A stretch of 64,000 nt of DNA from CAVXJN01 sp963762165 (GTDB lineage: Bacteria; Pseudomonadota; Gammaproteobacteria; JASBUN01): NCBI GenBank assembly GCA_963762165.1, contig CAVXJN010000003.1, forward strand, positions 62,001 through 126,000, given 5' to 3'. Position numbers and translations under genes: made by a program. Under the pieces are notes generated by a model that saw only the letters and a list, made by a program, of their open reading frames with translations, did no database searches and had not been told where the DNA came from. How positions within the stretch are numbered: position 1 is the first letter of the stretch; each line of letters starts with the position of its first letter. Of the stretch, positions 1 through 7,638 are shown piece by piece.

Positions 1-78
1 GGGGCCCTGGCTCGGCTTGAAGGTTGCACAGCCGGCAACCAGCGCAAGCAAAATCAACATACCGACCAAGTGCTTCAT
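1..78 (-). CDS. Lipoprotein, N-terminal part only (cut by window edge)
   Basis: Reads leftward from an ATG at 78 and runs off the window. The 26 visible residues begin MKHLVGMLILLALVAGC, a short positive start, a hydrophobic stretch and a lipobox (LVAGC) with the lipidated cysteine at residue 17. This is a type II signal peptide, so the product should be a small lipoprotein of the inner or outer membrane. Nothing of the mature domain is visible, so no function can be given. Moderate confidence, because only the signal peptide supports it. Confidence 0.6.
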   Translation of the reverse strand, partial: MKHLVGMLILLALVAGCATFKPSQGP

Positions 79-290
79 CCGACCCCCTAGATTCGCCGAT
101 GGGCCCGCTAAGCTTGGCCCATCCGAAAGCTATCCCCAGTAGTTCCCGACTGTTGATCGTGCGTAGGTTGCGCCAAGGCTCGTAGGCATGCACGCAACAT
201 TTCCATATCTTTGAACATCATGGATCGGACCGCCGTGCTTGACCATCCTACGGCGCGTTGCTTGGGCGGAGATGCCAATGCGGTGGCCGC
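79..290. other. Intergenic, nothing recognised
   Basis: Gap of about 210 bases between the lipoprotein start and the porin terminator. Possible reading frames here are short and lack family features. I see no tRNA, repeat or convincing promoter. Confidence 0.5.
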
Positions 291-317
291 AAAACAAACG
301 GGGCCCGAAGGCCCCGT
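291..317 (-). terminator. Intrinsic terminator of the porin gene
   Basis: On the minus strand an 8-bp stem (ACGGGGCC / GGCCCCGT, 298-305 with 310-317) closes a 4-base loop and is followed by a T-rich run (TTGTTTT, 291-297). It lies about 40 bases past the porin stop, as expected for rho-independent termination. Confidence 0.85.
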
Positions 318-358
318 TGAATCGTACTGCTTTTATTGTTGTACCTAAGATGAAAATC

Positions 359-1411
359 TTAGAAGTCGACGCGCATGCCAACCGTCCAGGCATCGCGGTT
401 GCCGTCGGCACTGGCAACACCATTGGCGTCGTTTACGTCGGTGTAGGCGTAACCGCCGAACACGCGGGTCTTCTTCGACATCTTGTGAATTACGCCCACT
501 GCGTAGTAGTCGTCCTTCTGGTCGATGGAGCTGCTGGCCACGTCGGCTTTGCCGTTACCATACTGTGCCACCAGGGTGTTGTTGCCCATCTGCAGATGGT
601 AACCCAGGAACCAGATCTTGCCGTCGTTGCTGCCGCCGCCGGCCATATCCTGCTGGGTGTCTTCGTACTGTGCCAGGAACGTGTTGTTGCCGAACTTGTA
701 CTTGCCGCCAACTTTCCAGGCATCATAGTTCAGGCCTGCAGGGCTGTTGTCTTCGTTGTGCGCAACCGCGACGAAGGCTTCCCAATTACCCGGGTTGAAG
801 CTCAGCGATGCGGTGTAGTCGCCGTCGTCAACGCCACCAGGGCCGCCAGCGGCACTTTCGTCCGGGCTGTAAGTGGCCCAGATTTTGAACCCACCGAACT
901 TGCCTTCATATCCCAAAGAATCGGTCATGAACCCATTCTGACCGAATACGCCGGTCGCCATACCGCCGTGACGACGGGCTTCCAGGTAGGTGGTGATGAA
1001 TGCGTCGTACGTTACACCACCGGTGTACTTGTAGGCGCTCTTCAGCGCGCCTGCGGTGAAGGTACCCCAGCCGCCCTTCAGGCCGACATAGGATTCGCGA
1101 TTGCCGTCATTGGGATCGCCCTGGGTGGTGTCGACCTGCCATTCGAACTTGGCGATGGCGGTCATGCCGTTGCCCAACTTCTCGGAAGCCTTCACGCCCA
1201 GACGGCCGCGCTTGAAGTCGTCCATGTTACGGCCGTCGAAACCGTTAAATTGACTGCCCTGCAGCACTACACCGTCGGTGCTGAGGTTGTCGGCATTGAT
1301 GTTCGCCAGTTCAGCCTGCAACTGGCCATACACAACTACGTCGGCCTGTGCGAACAGCGGGGCGGCACCCAGCGCTGCGCCAATGGCGACGGAAAGAAGC
1401 TTTTTGTTCAT
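359..1411 (-). CDS. Outer-membrane general porin
   Basis: Encodes a 350-residue outer-membrane beta-barrel porin for passive diffusion of small hydrophilic solutes. Residues 1-23 form a Sec signal peptide (MNKKLLSVAIGAALGAAPLFAQA, cut before DVVVYG). The mature part begins with the VVVYGQLQAELA strand typical of Gram-negative porins, has many glycine/aromatic alternating strands, and ends in phenylalanine (MRVDF), the C-terminal barrel-assembly signal. A strong ribosome site (GGAGG) lies 8 bases before the ATG. It is a single-gene unit with its own promoter and terminator. Substrate selectivity cannot be read from the sequence. Confidence 0.92.
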   Translation of the reverse strand: MNKKLLSVAIGAALGAAPLFAQADVVVYGQLQAELANINADNLSTDGVVLQGSQFNGFDGRNMDDFKRGRLGVKASEKLGNGMTAIAKFEWQVDTTQGDPNDGNRESYVGLKGGWGTFTAGALKSAYKYTGGVTYDAFITTYLEARRHGGMATGVFGQNGFMTDSLGYEGKFGGFKIWATYSPDESAAGGPGGVDDGDYTASLSFNPGNWEAFVAVAHNEDNSPAGLNYDAWKVGGKYKFGNNTFLAQYEDTQQDMAGGGSNDGKIWFLGYHLQMGNNTLVAQYGNGKADVASSSIDQKDDYYAVGVIHKMSKKTRVFGGYAYTDVNDANGVASADGNRDAWTVGMRVDF

Positions 1412-1460
1412 TCAGTTATCCTCCGAACTTAAGGATGAGGTTTATTGTTCCGCGGGAAGG

Positions 1461-1488
1461 AATATAGCAGGTCCGTGTATCGATGCAA
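1461..1488 (-). promoter_or_regulatory. Probable sigma70 promoter of the porin gene
   Basis: Minus-strand -10 TATATT (1461-1466) and a weaker -35 TTGCAT (1483-1488) are separated by 16 bases. This gives an untranslated leader of about 45 bases before the porin ATG. The -35 overlaps one copy of the GCAACAAC repeat described next. Confidence 0.45.
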
Positions 1489-1543
1489 CAACTTTTTTCA
1501 AAAAAGCTACAACGCCTGCCAGTTGTTGTAGTTTTGCAACAAC
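1485..1543. repeat. GCAACAAC / GTTGTTG repeat cluster at porin promoter
   Basis: GCAACAAC occurs at 1485-1492. An inverted pair GTTGTTG (1522-1528) and CAACAAC (1537-1543) follows, and a CTTTTTT-C-AAAAAAG palindrome lies between (1492-1506). The cluster covers and flanks the -35 of the porin promoter, so it may be an operator. No matching regulator is identified. Confidence 0.4.
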
Positions 1544-2131
1544 ACGCCCGAAGCGCGAGAGCGGCGCCGTGGTCTGAATGCGTCCGGGCTCCAGCAGCGT
1601 TCGCACCCCGAACGGCAGCGCTTCCTCCATGCGCGCGGGCCGACCCGGACACGACGGGACGGTACGGAACGACGGCTGCCTGCGCTTGGCCACTGGCGAC
1701 GCGAAATCGGCGCGCGCCCATACCGAATCCGATGGTCGCGACGGTTTCGACGGCGGTGAAAACAAGGGGCAGGTCATGGGGCCGCTGTGCGCGCCGGAAA
1801 GGGTGGCCACTAGAACTGCAACAATACGAAATGCACGCGGCGGGCAAGGGCGCCCGTTGGATGTTGCGTCGCCACTCAGTTCCAACACCGGCTCTGCTTG
1901 CGACGCTCCCAAACAAAAAAGTCCACAGGGCGCGCTGCGCGCGCCGGAAAAGAATTGATCCGTTGCCCCTGCTTGCAGCAAAAAGCCCGTGGCGGCCATA
2001 GCCCGCCCTATGATGATTCGCTGAACGTCCCTCGGCCCTGCGGGGCCAGCGCCGCTGACGCGTCGCTGTTGTCTGGCACGGCTGACGCCGTGCTCGGCTC
2101 GAACCTGGCTAGGTTCTCATCCATCATCCGC
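1544..2131. other. 588-base region with no supported gene
   Basis: Several frames are open on both strands, but their products are rich in Arg, Ala, Pro and Ser with no domain or periodicity, and overlapping frames are equally open, as expected from GC-rich non-coding DNA. The word GCGCGCCGGAAA occurs twice (near 1789 and 1938). The region ends at the terminator shared with tRNA-Gln. It may hold a degenerate repeat, but I cannot name it. Confidence 0.45.
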
Positions 2132-2180
2132 CACTGCAAAAAATAAAGCCCGGCGATGCCGGGCCTTATTTTTTGCAGTG
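2132..2180 (-). terminator. Terminator after tRNA-Gln inside a 49-base inverted repeat
   Basis: A GC stem (AAGCCCGGC / GCCGGGCCT, 3-base loop) is flanked by AAAAAATA and TATTTTTT, so it would end transcription from either side. The symmetry goes on outward through CACTGC and GCAGTG to cover 2132-2180, and its last two bases lie within the encoded CCA end of the tRNA. It probably terminates the leftward rplM-rpsI-tRNA-Gln unit. Confidence 0.8.
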
Positions 2181-2252
2181 GCTGGGGGACTAGGATTCGA
2201 ACCTAGATTAGAGGAGTCAGAGTCCTCCGTCCTGCCGTTAGACGATCCCCCA
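2179..2252 (-). tRNA. tRNA-Gln (anticodon CUG)
   Basis: The 74-base gene has a 7-bp acceptor stem (TGGGGGA / TCCCCCA), discriminator G and an encoded CCA. The anticodon stem GAGGA / TCCTC holds the loop CTCTGAC, so positions 34-36 are CTG, reading the Gln codon CAG. The T-loop is GGTTCGAATCC. The layout matches E. coli glutamine tRNA. It sits 23 bases after the rpsI stop on the same strand, so it may be processed from the ribosomal-protein transcript. Confidence 0.95.
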
Positions 2253-2275
2253 AATTGGGGCAGGCAGCAGCTCGC

Positions 2276-2671
2276 TTAACGCTTGGAGTACTGCGGTGCG
2301 CGACGGGCTTTGTGCAAACCGATCTTCTTACGCTCCACTTCGCGTGCGTCGCGGGTCACGAAACCGGCTTTGCGCAGCGGCGAACGCAGACTTTCTTCAT
2401 GCACGATCAGCGCACGGGTAATGGCGTGACGAATCGCGCCGGCCTGACCGCTCATGCCGCCACCGACGACGGACACGGCGATATCGAACTTGTCCTTCAT
2501 CTGCACCAGCTCGAGGGGCTGACGCACGACCATTCGCGCCGTCTCGCGGCCGAAGTATTCGTCCAGCGGGCGCTGGTTGACGGTGATGTTGCCGCTGCCG
2601 GGGCGCAGGAACACACGCGCTGCGGAGCTTTTGCGACGGCCGGTAGCGTAATACTGTTCAGTTTGTGCCAT
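2276..2671 (-). CDS. rpsI: 30S ribosomal protein S9
   Basis: Product of 131 residues starting MAQTEQYYATGRRKSSAARV. S9 sits in the head of the 30S subunit, and its basic C-terminal tail (ending RAPQYSKR) reaches the P-site tRNA. The GRRKSSAARVFL start and GGGMSGQAGAIRHAITRAL core are diagnostic. The start at 2671 was preferred over an in-frame upstream ATG at 2749, which would overlap rplM and add 26 residues not found in S9. It follows rplM by 22 bases in the usual rplM-rpsI operon. Confidence 0.97.
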   Translation of the reverse strand: MAQTEQYYATGRRKSSAARVFLRPGSGNITVNQRPLDEYFGRETARMVVRQPLELVQMKDKFDIAVSVVGGGMSGQAGAIRHAITRALIVHEESLRSPLRKAGFVTRDAREVERKKIGLHKARRAPQYSKR

Positions 2672-2693
2672 GAAATTGGTCCGTTTGAAGGGC

Positions 2694-3122
2694 TCAGAGG
2701 TCCAGCGGCTTGGGCTGCTGGGCACTGTGGGAATGTTCGGGGCCGGCATAGACTTTCAACTTGCGGAACATGGCCCGACCCAACGGATTCTTCGGCAACA
2801 TGCCCTTCACTGCGGTCTCGATCACACGCGTCGGCGCTTTCTGCAGCTGCTTGAACAGATTGATCGACTTCAAGCTGCCGATGTAGCCGGTGTGATGGTA
2901 GTACATCTTGTTTTGGAGCTTTGCGCCGGTCACCCGAATCTTTTCGGCATTGACCACGATGATGTAGTCGCCGGTGTCGACGTGAGGGGTGTACTCGGCC
3001 TTGTGCTTGCCGCGCAGCCGGCGGGCCACTTCGGATGCCAAGCGCCCTAGGGTTTTGCCGTCGGCGTCTACCACGAACCAATCGCGACGCACCTCGGCCG
3101 GTTTTGCGCTGAAGGTCTTCAT
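2694..3122 (-). CDS. rplM: 50S ribosomal protein L13
   Basis: Product of 142 residues, the standard L13 length, starting MKTFSAKPAEVRRDWFVVDA. It contains the conserved DTGDYIIVVNAEKIRVTG and MYYHHTGYIGSLK segments and the MLPKNPLGRAMFRKLKVY motif. L13 is an early-assembling 23S rRNA-binding protein of the large subunit. It is the first gene of the leftward rplM-rpsI pair, with the candidate small RNA upstream on the same strand. Confidence 0.97.
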   Translation of the reverse strand: MKTFSAKPAEVRRDWFVVDADGKTLGRLASEVARRLRGKHKAEYTPHVDTGDYIIVVNAEKIRVTGAKLQNKMYYHHTGYIGSLKSINLFKQLQKAPTRVIETAVKGMLPKNPLGRAMFRKLKVYAGPEHSHSAQQPKPLDL

Positions 3123-3243
3123 GAACTCATGCTCCGGGAATCTGACCCATGTCGATCGTAGAAAGACCGGGAATCTTACAGAACTTGGAACCTATAGACA
3201 AGCCACCGCCGCTCGCTCGCCACCCCGTGACCGCGACTCAGGC

Positions 3244-3344
3244 AAAAAAAAAGCGCGGTAAGTGAGGACCGCGCTTTAAAACCACCAAAGGAGGATGGAG
3301 GAGTCAAAACTGACCAACCGGAATACAAGCCGGTAAATCAGTAT
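3244..3344 (-). ncRNA. Candidate trans-acting small RNA with UCCUCC motif
   Basis: A promoter-to-terminator unit of about 100 bases on the minus strand with no reading frame. From the predicted start near 3344 it has (1) a hairpin closed by ACTGA/TCAGT (3338-3342 with 3309-3313) and an inner CCGG/CCGG pair, (2) an unpaired CU-rich stretch (about 3281-3306, reading GACTCCTCCATCCTCC) that is complementary to Shine-Dalgarno sequences, and (3) an intrinsic terminator, AAAGCGCGG/CCGCGCTTT (3250-3258 with 3269-3277), followed by nine T's. That is the classic layout of an Hfq-type sRNA. I do not recognise the family. A leader of rplM is less likely because it ends in a strong terminator over 100 bases before rplM. 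Confidence 0.6.
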
Positions 3345-3350
3345 GTGAGA

Positions 3351-3379
3351 ATTCTCTAATACTCTTGAGGGCGTGTCAA
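3351..3379 (-). promoter_or_regulatory. Sigma70 promoter of the candidate sRNA
   Basis: Perfect -35 TTGACA (3374-3379) and -10 GAGAAT (3351-3356, four of six consensus bases) are separated by the optimal 17 bases. Initiation about 7 bases downstream would start an RNA of about 100 bases ending at the T-tract at 3244. Confidence 0.6.
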
Positions 3380-3473
3380 TAGTCGTGCCATTACGATTGG
3401 TTTCGCGACCAGCGACGGCGCCGCAAACACCCCAAGGCACTCGCTATTTAGACTAGTAAGTTGATTCTATTGG

Positions 3474-3782
3474 CTAAATACGCAGCCGGTCAACGATTCG
3501 GCCGTTGCAGAGGTGCTCGTCGATGATCTCGTCCAGATCCTCCTGATCAACGTAGGTATACCAGACATCTTCCGGATAGACCACGATCACCGGGCCCTCC
3601 GAGCATCGATCCAGGCAGCCGGCGGTGTTGATCCGTACCCCGCCTGTGCCGGCAAGCCCGAGCGCTTTGACCCGCTGCTTCACGTAGTCGCGCATGGCTT
3701 GGGCGCCATATTGCTGGCAACAGGCGCTGCCGTCGGCGCGCAGATTGGTGCAAAAAAAGACGTGATGACGATAATAGGACAT
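3474..3782 (-). CDS. Thioredoxin-like [2Fe-2S] ferredoxin
   Basis: Product of 102 residues in the thioredoxin-like ferredoxin family, starting MSYYRHHVFFCTN. The ligand pattern is visible: Cys11, Cys21/22, then Cys56 and Cys60 in TAGCLDRCSEGP. These would bind a [2Fe-2S] cluster for cytoplasmic electron transfer. The ATG at 3782 fits the family start; an upstream in-frame start at 3929 adds 49 residues with no homology features. It is divergent from coq7, but no partner is identified. Confidence 0.85.
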   Translation of the reverse strand: MSYYRHHVFFCTNLRADGSACCQQYGAQAMRDYVKQRVKALGLAGTGGVRINTAGCLDRCSEGPVIVVYPEDVWYTYVDQEDLDEIIDEHLCNGRIVDRLRI

Positions 3783-3904
3783 GCACACAAGATAGGGACT
3801 TGGGGTTGCGGTTGAAAGGCCCAGTTCACGCAAAGTTGCGTTGTTTGGCAGCGCGCGTATCGTAGGACTCACTGCCCGGTCCCGGCAGCACGCAGAGATT
3901 CGTA

Positions 3905-4549
3905 ATGCCATCACGTCGCTATACAGCACTCGATCACTTGCTCATCAACATCGATCAGGCAACGCGCACGGTATTCGGCGAGCCACCCACCACGGGTCGG
4001 CCCGATCCTGCGCGCACGGCACCGAAATCGGAACTTACCGCGGAACAGAGGCGCCGCTCTGCAAGCCTGATGCGGGTCAACCATGTCGGAGAAGTCTGCG
4101 CCCAAGCCCTATATCACGGCCAGGCGGCGGCGGCGCGCTCCCCCAGGGTGCGGGATGCCATGCAACAGGCGGCCCGCGAAGAAAACGATCACCTCGACTG
4201 GTGCGCATCGCGCATCAAGGCGCTCGACGGGCACTTGAGCTATTTGAATCCGCTCTGGTATGCCGGCTCGTACGTGATCGGCGCCACCGCCGGAGCTGCC
4301 GGAGACAAGTGGAGCTTGGGATTTCTGGTGGAAACGGAACGACAGGTCGTGCGGCACCTGGAAGACCACTTGCAACGGTTACCCGCCGAAGACTACAAGA
4401 GCCGGGCGGTACTGGGACAGATGAAGGAAGACGAAGCGCGCCACGCGACCACCGCTGTCGAGGCCGGCGCGCGGCCGTTGCCCGCGCCGATCAGAGGAAT
4501 CATGAAGCTGGCGTCGAAAGTGATGACCACGGTGGCATATCGCGTTTGA
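3905..4549 (+). CDS. coq7: 3-demethoxyubiquinol 3-hydroxylase
   Basis: Product of 214 residues; catalyses the last hydroxylation in ubiquinone synthesis at the inner membrane. The four-helix di-iron core carries ligands in VNHVGEVCAQALYHGQ (Glu63), REENDHLDW (Glu92/93, His96), ETERQVVRHLEDHL and EDEARHA. Length and the GDKWSLGFLVETE segment match the family. It converges on speD, with a 47-base gap and no clear terminator. The coq7-speD pairing is familiar from Pseudomonas. Confidence 0.95.
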   Translation: MPSRRYTALDHLLINIDQATRTVFGEPPTTGRPDPARTAPKSELTAEQRRRSASLMRVNHVGEVCAQALYHGQAAAARSPRVRDAMQQAAREENDHLDWCASRIKALDGHLSYLNPLWYAGSYVIGATAGAAGDKWSLGFLVETERQVVRHLEDHLQRLPAEDYKSRAVLGQMKEDEARHATTAVEAGARPLPAPIRGIMKLASKVMTTVAYRV

Positions 4550-4596
4550 ACGAGCGTTGCCGGTGACGGCGCTAACTCGCGCAAGCGCTTCGCCCG

Positions 4597-5436
4597 TTAC
4601 GATTTCAGCCCTTTGCTCAGATTGCGGCCGTAGAACATTTCCATCATCTCACGCTTCAGCCGCTCCCCAACGGTCTTGCGTTCGACGGCGGTGAGATCTT
4701 CGACCCCGGTTCCGAACAGATAATTGTCCAACTCCAGGTCCTTGAGCATCATCTTCGTATGGAAGATGTTCTCCTGGTACACATTGACGTCGATCATGTG
4801 ATACCGCTCTTTGGTGTCCTTGGACAAATAGTTCTGGATTGAATTGATCTTGTGATCGATGAAATGCTTTTTGCCGCGCACGTCGCGGGTAAAACCGCGC
4901 ACCCGGTAGTCCATGATGACGATGTCCGACTCGAAACTGTGAATCAGATAGTTCAATGCCTTGAGCGGTGAAATTCGTCCGCAGGTCGAAACGTCGATAT
5001 CCGCGCGAAAGGTGCTGATGCCGTTGTCCGGATGGCTTTCCGGATAGGTATGCACGGTGACGTGACTCTTATCCAGATGCGCCACCACAGCGTCGGGCAA
5101 CGGACCCGGTGACTCGCTATTGGAAAGTTCCTCGGCGACGATCGGCTCTTCGGAAATGAGCATGGTGACGCTCGCGCCCTGGGGCTCGTAATCCTGATGG
5201 GCGATGTTGAGGATATTGGCGCCGATGATATTGGAGACATCGGTCAATATCTTGGTCAAGCGCTCGGCGTTGTACTCCTCATCGATGTACTCGATGTACT
5301 CACGACGATGCTTCGACTTCTTGGCGTAGCAGATGTCATAGATGTTGAAGCTCAACGTCTTGGTGAGATTGTTGAACCCATGTAGCTTCAACCGTTTCAA
5401 CTGCTTGACCACGGGCGCCTCCTCCGGTTGCGTCAC
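4597..5436 (-). CDS. speD: S-adenosylmethionine decarboxylase proenzyme, class 1
   Basis: Product of 279 residues; makes decarboxylated SAM, the aminopropyl donor for spermidine. Self-cleavage should occur before Ser124 in HLDKSHVTVHTYPES, turning that serine into the pyruvoyl cofactor; Cys152 in DVSTCGRISPL is the likely proton donor. The long form is of E. coli type rather than the short archaeal/Bacillus type. It is last in a leftward run osmC-DUF885-VOC-speD with small gaps. No speE is in the window. Confidence 0.96.
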   Translation of the reverse strand: MTQPEEAPVVKQLKRLKLHGFNNLTKTLSFNIYDICYAKKSKHRREYIEYIDEEYNAERLTKILTDVSNIIGANILNIAHQDYEPQGASVTMLISEEPIVAEELSNSESPGPLPDAVVAHLDKSHVTVHTYPESHPDNGISTFRADIDVSTCGRISPLKALNYLIHSFESDIVIMDYRVRGFTRDVRGKKHFIDHKINSIQNYLSKDTKERYHMIDVNVYQENIFHTKMMLKDLELDNYLFGTGVEDLTAVERKTVGERLKREMMEMFYGRNLSKGLKS

Positions 5437-5463
5437 TTGTTCAATATCCGAGCCGGCGGGCGC

Positions 5464-5868
5464 CTACCGCTCAGCTCCAGCCAAAGGCGGATGATAAATG
5501 ATCTGGACTATATTGCCGACCGGATCGCTGCAATAGAAACTGCGCGCGCCATCCCGGTGAGTGCGCGGCTCGGTTTTCATGGGTACGTCCCGATCGCACA
5601 AATAGGCGTACCACGCATCCACCTGCTCCGGGCGCTCGATAATGAAACCGATGTGATCGAGGCGCTGACTGCCGCCCGGTTCGAATCCCGCCCGCCCGCG
5701 GTGCAGAGCCAGATTGTCATTGCCCGAGGTCAGATAAAGGTTATCGGCGTCCGGGCGCCATTCGACCCGCATCCCCATCAGTTCCACGTAGAAGCGCTCA
5801 CAGGCTTCCAGGTCCTTGACGGTCAGGGCAACATGCCGCAAACCGGCCGTAGGATCGGGTCTTTTCAT
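5464..5868 (-). CDS. VOC-family (glyoxalase/dioxygenase fold) protein
   Basis: Product of 134 residues with one vicinal-oxygen-chelate domain: paired beta-alpha-beta-beta-beta modules starting GLRHVALTVKDLEACERFY and ending YCSDPVGNIVQIIYHP. Possible metal ligands are His12 in the first strand and the conserved acidic/His sites of the second module (LDHIGFII). The start at 5868 has a GAGG site 5 bases upstream. It lies between the DUF885 gene and speD. The substrate is unknown; glyoxalase-like lyase, ring-cleaving dioxygenase and binding-protein roles are all possible. Confidence 0.8.
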   Translation of the reverse strand: MKRPDPTAGLRHVALTVKDLEACERFYVELMGMRVEWRPDADNLYLTSGNDNLALHRGRAGFEPGGSQRLDHIGFIIERPEQVDAWYAYLCDRDVPMKTEPRTHRDGARSFYCSDPVGNIVQIIYHPPLAGAER

Positions 5869-5902
5869 CAAAACCTCGACAATACCGTTTGCGCTCCAGA
5901 AC

Positions 5903-7630
5903 TCAGGTACGGCTCCCGAACACGTCTCTCTGCACGGACTGCGCAAATGCGGCACCGTGACAGCGCTCCAGCACCAAGGACACGGCAATGGAGCCCGCCG
6001 ACAGGAGTCCGTCGTGGAAGCTTCGCATCTGCCGCGCGCTCCGATCTTCGACCAGGCGATCGCGCGCTCGGTTGATCAACGCCCAGCCCGTCGCGTAACC
6101 CATCGGAACGCCGGGAGCGCGACTATACCAGAGCACGTCGGCCTTTGCCTGCGCGAGCGGAAACCCGAGCGTATCGGAAAGTCGCCGGGCGGCTGCATCC
6201 AGACCAAGCCCGCGCGTCTGCAACTCGACATCGAGCTGTATCCGTAACGCGCGCCACAGGCGGTCGCGCAACAACAAGAACTCATGCTCCGGTTGACCCA
6301 GGAAACCGCGCTCGAACATCAACTGCTCGCAGTACAGTGCCCAGCCTTCGAACAGCGTCGCTGAAGGGTTGAGCAAACGGGGCAAGGTGCGGCTTGTCGG
6401 GCTCTGGTTGGCGGTTACGAACTGCAAGTGATGGCCTGGCCACGCCTCATGGACACAGGTGTGCATCAGCCCGAAGTCGTTATGCTCGCCCATGAGTTCG
6501 TCGTCCGCCGCGGGCGTCACATAATAATGTCCGCATTGCTCCGGATCGTTGGGCGCCGGCGGCAGATAGGCCGCGAACGGAATCGCATGGCGCATGAACG
6601 CAGGCGTATCCACCACCTGCAATCGCTGGCGTGCCGGCATTTCGACCAGATCCTGTTCCCGCACGAATTCATATGCCCGCTGCATCTGCTCGCGGTAAGC
6701 ATTCAACAACCCGGCCGCCGGTGGGTGGCGACTGCGAATCATGCTCGCCAGCGCGTTGGCATCCGTATCCCCGCGCAAGTGACGGGTTACTGCGTGCAGT
6801 TCCCGTTGGGTGCGCTGAACCAGTTGGGTACCCAGGTCGTGGAGCGCTTCGGCATCGCAGTCAAGAAAATGGCGGTATTTCAGCAGCCGTGCGAAATGCG
6901 CTTCGCCGCATGCGTACGTGCCATCCGCTCGAGGACCGATTGTTTGCGCCAGGAAATGCGCAAACTCCTCCATGGCGTTTGCCGCCGATTCACAGAGCTG
7001 GGCGGTGCGCCCAAGCGACGGGAAGCCTCGAACCAAGACCGGATGCGCAGGCAAGTCGCGCACAAAACGGGCACCGGCGACTGCTTCGCTGATCGCGCCT
7101 TCCAACCACGCGGCGGGCACCAACTCCGGCCTTTCCGCCAGTATTCGCCGGGCACCCCGCAGATGACCCGGCACAGCCGCGAGGCGGGCCTGCAGCGCCT
7201 GCGGCAGGTCGCGCACGGGATAGACGGTTAGTTGATAAATCGCATTGACCGGCAGGTAGCGAACTGGGTCTCGGTAGCGCCAGTCCGCTTCCATCAGCTC
7301 GTGCAGTTCGATCAACGCGGCACCGTACAGGAGACGAAAATCCAGCCGTCGGTCGGTATCGAGCTCCGCAACGTTCAGCTCATCCAGGGCCCCGAGCAAG
7401 TTTTCGTTTAAGGAGACCAGCGCGCCGATATCATCGTCATGGAACGGCGTAAGGCGATCAGCATAGCCATCAACGCCGGCTTCGACGGCGGCCTCTGGAT
7501 GGAAATAGAACCAGGCCTGGTAATAGTCTCGAAGCAGTTGATCGAACTCGGCTGAACTGGGGCTCGACCGGGTTGTGCCGTCGATTGTCGGCGAGGCGGG
7601 GCAATGTCGGCTATCGAGTGCGTCGTCCAT
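5903..7630 (-). CDS. DUF885 metallopeptidase-like protein
   Basis: Product of 575 residues in the DUF885 family, which resembles zinc carboxypeptidases. The key motif HEAWPGHHLQF lies near residue 394, followed by the EGWALYCEQLMFERGF segment that supplies a third ligand. There is no signal peptide, so it is probably cytoplasmic. It starts 8 bases after the osmC stop on the same strand, so the two are likely co-transcribed. The substrate is unknown. The position between osmC and speD differs from the Pseudomonas order, where these are adjacent. Confidence 0.85.
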   Translation of the reverse strand: MDDALDSRHCPASPTIDGTTRSSPSSAEFDQLLRDYYQAWFYFHPEAAVEAGVDGYADRLTPFHDDDIGALVSLNENLLGALDELNVAELDTDRRLDFRLLYGAALIELHELMEADWRYRDPVRYLPVNAIYQLTVYPVRDLPQALQARLAAVPGHLRGARRILAERPELVPAAWLEGAISEAVAGARFVRDLPAHPVLVRGFPSLGRTAQLCESAANAMEEFAHFLAQTIGPRADGTYACGEAHFARLLKYRHFLDCDAEALHDLGTQLVQRTQRELHAVTRHLRGDTDANALASMIRSRHPPAAGLLNAYREQMQRAYEFVREQDLVEMPARQRLQVVDTPAFMRHAIPFAAYLPPAPNDPEQCGHYYVTPAADDELMGEHNDFGLMHTCVHEAWPGHHLQFVTANQSPTSRTLPRLLNPSATLFEGWALYCEQLMFERGFLGQPEHEFLLLRDRLWRALRIQLDVELQTRGLGLDAAARRLSDTLGFPLAQAKADVLWYSRAPGVPMGYATGWALINRARDRLVEDRSARQMRSFHDGLLSAGSIAVSLVLERCHGAAFAQSVQRDVFGSRT

Positions 7631-7638
7631 CCTGACGC

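Noticed and set aside
239..1432. Open frame of 397 codons opposite the porin
   Set aside because: Antisense to a complete porin with signal peptide and C-terminal phenylalanine.
1442..2001. Overlapping open frames of 166-185 codons on both strands after the porin promoter
   Set aside because: Products are low-complexity Arg/Ala/Pro-rich, three frames are open at once, and they cover the porin promoter.
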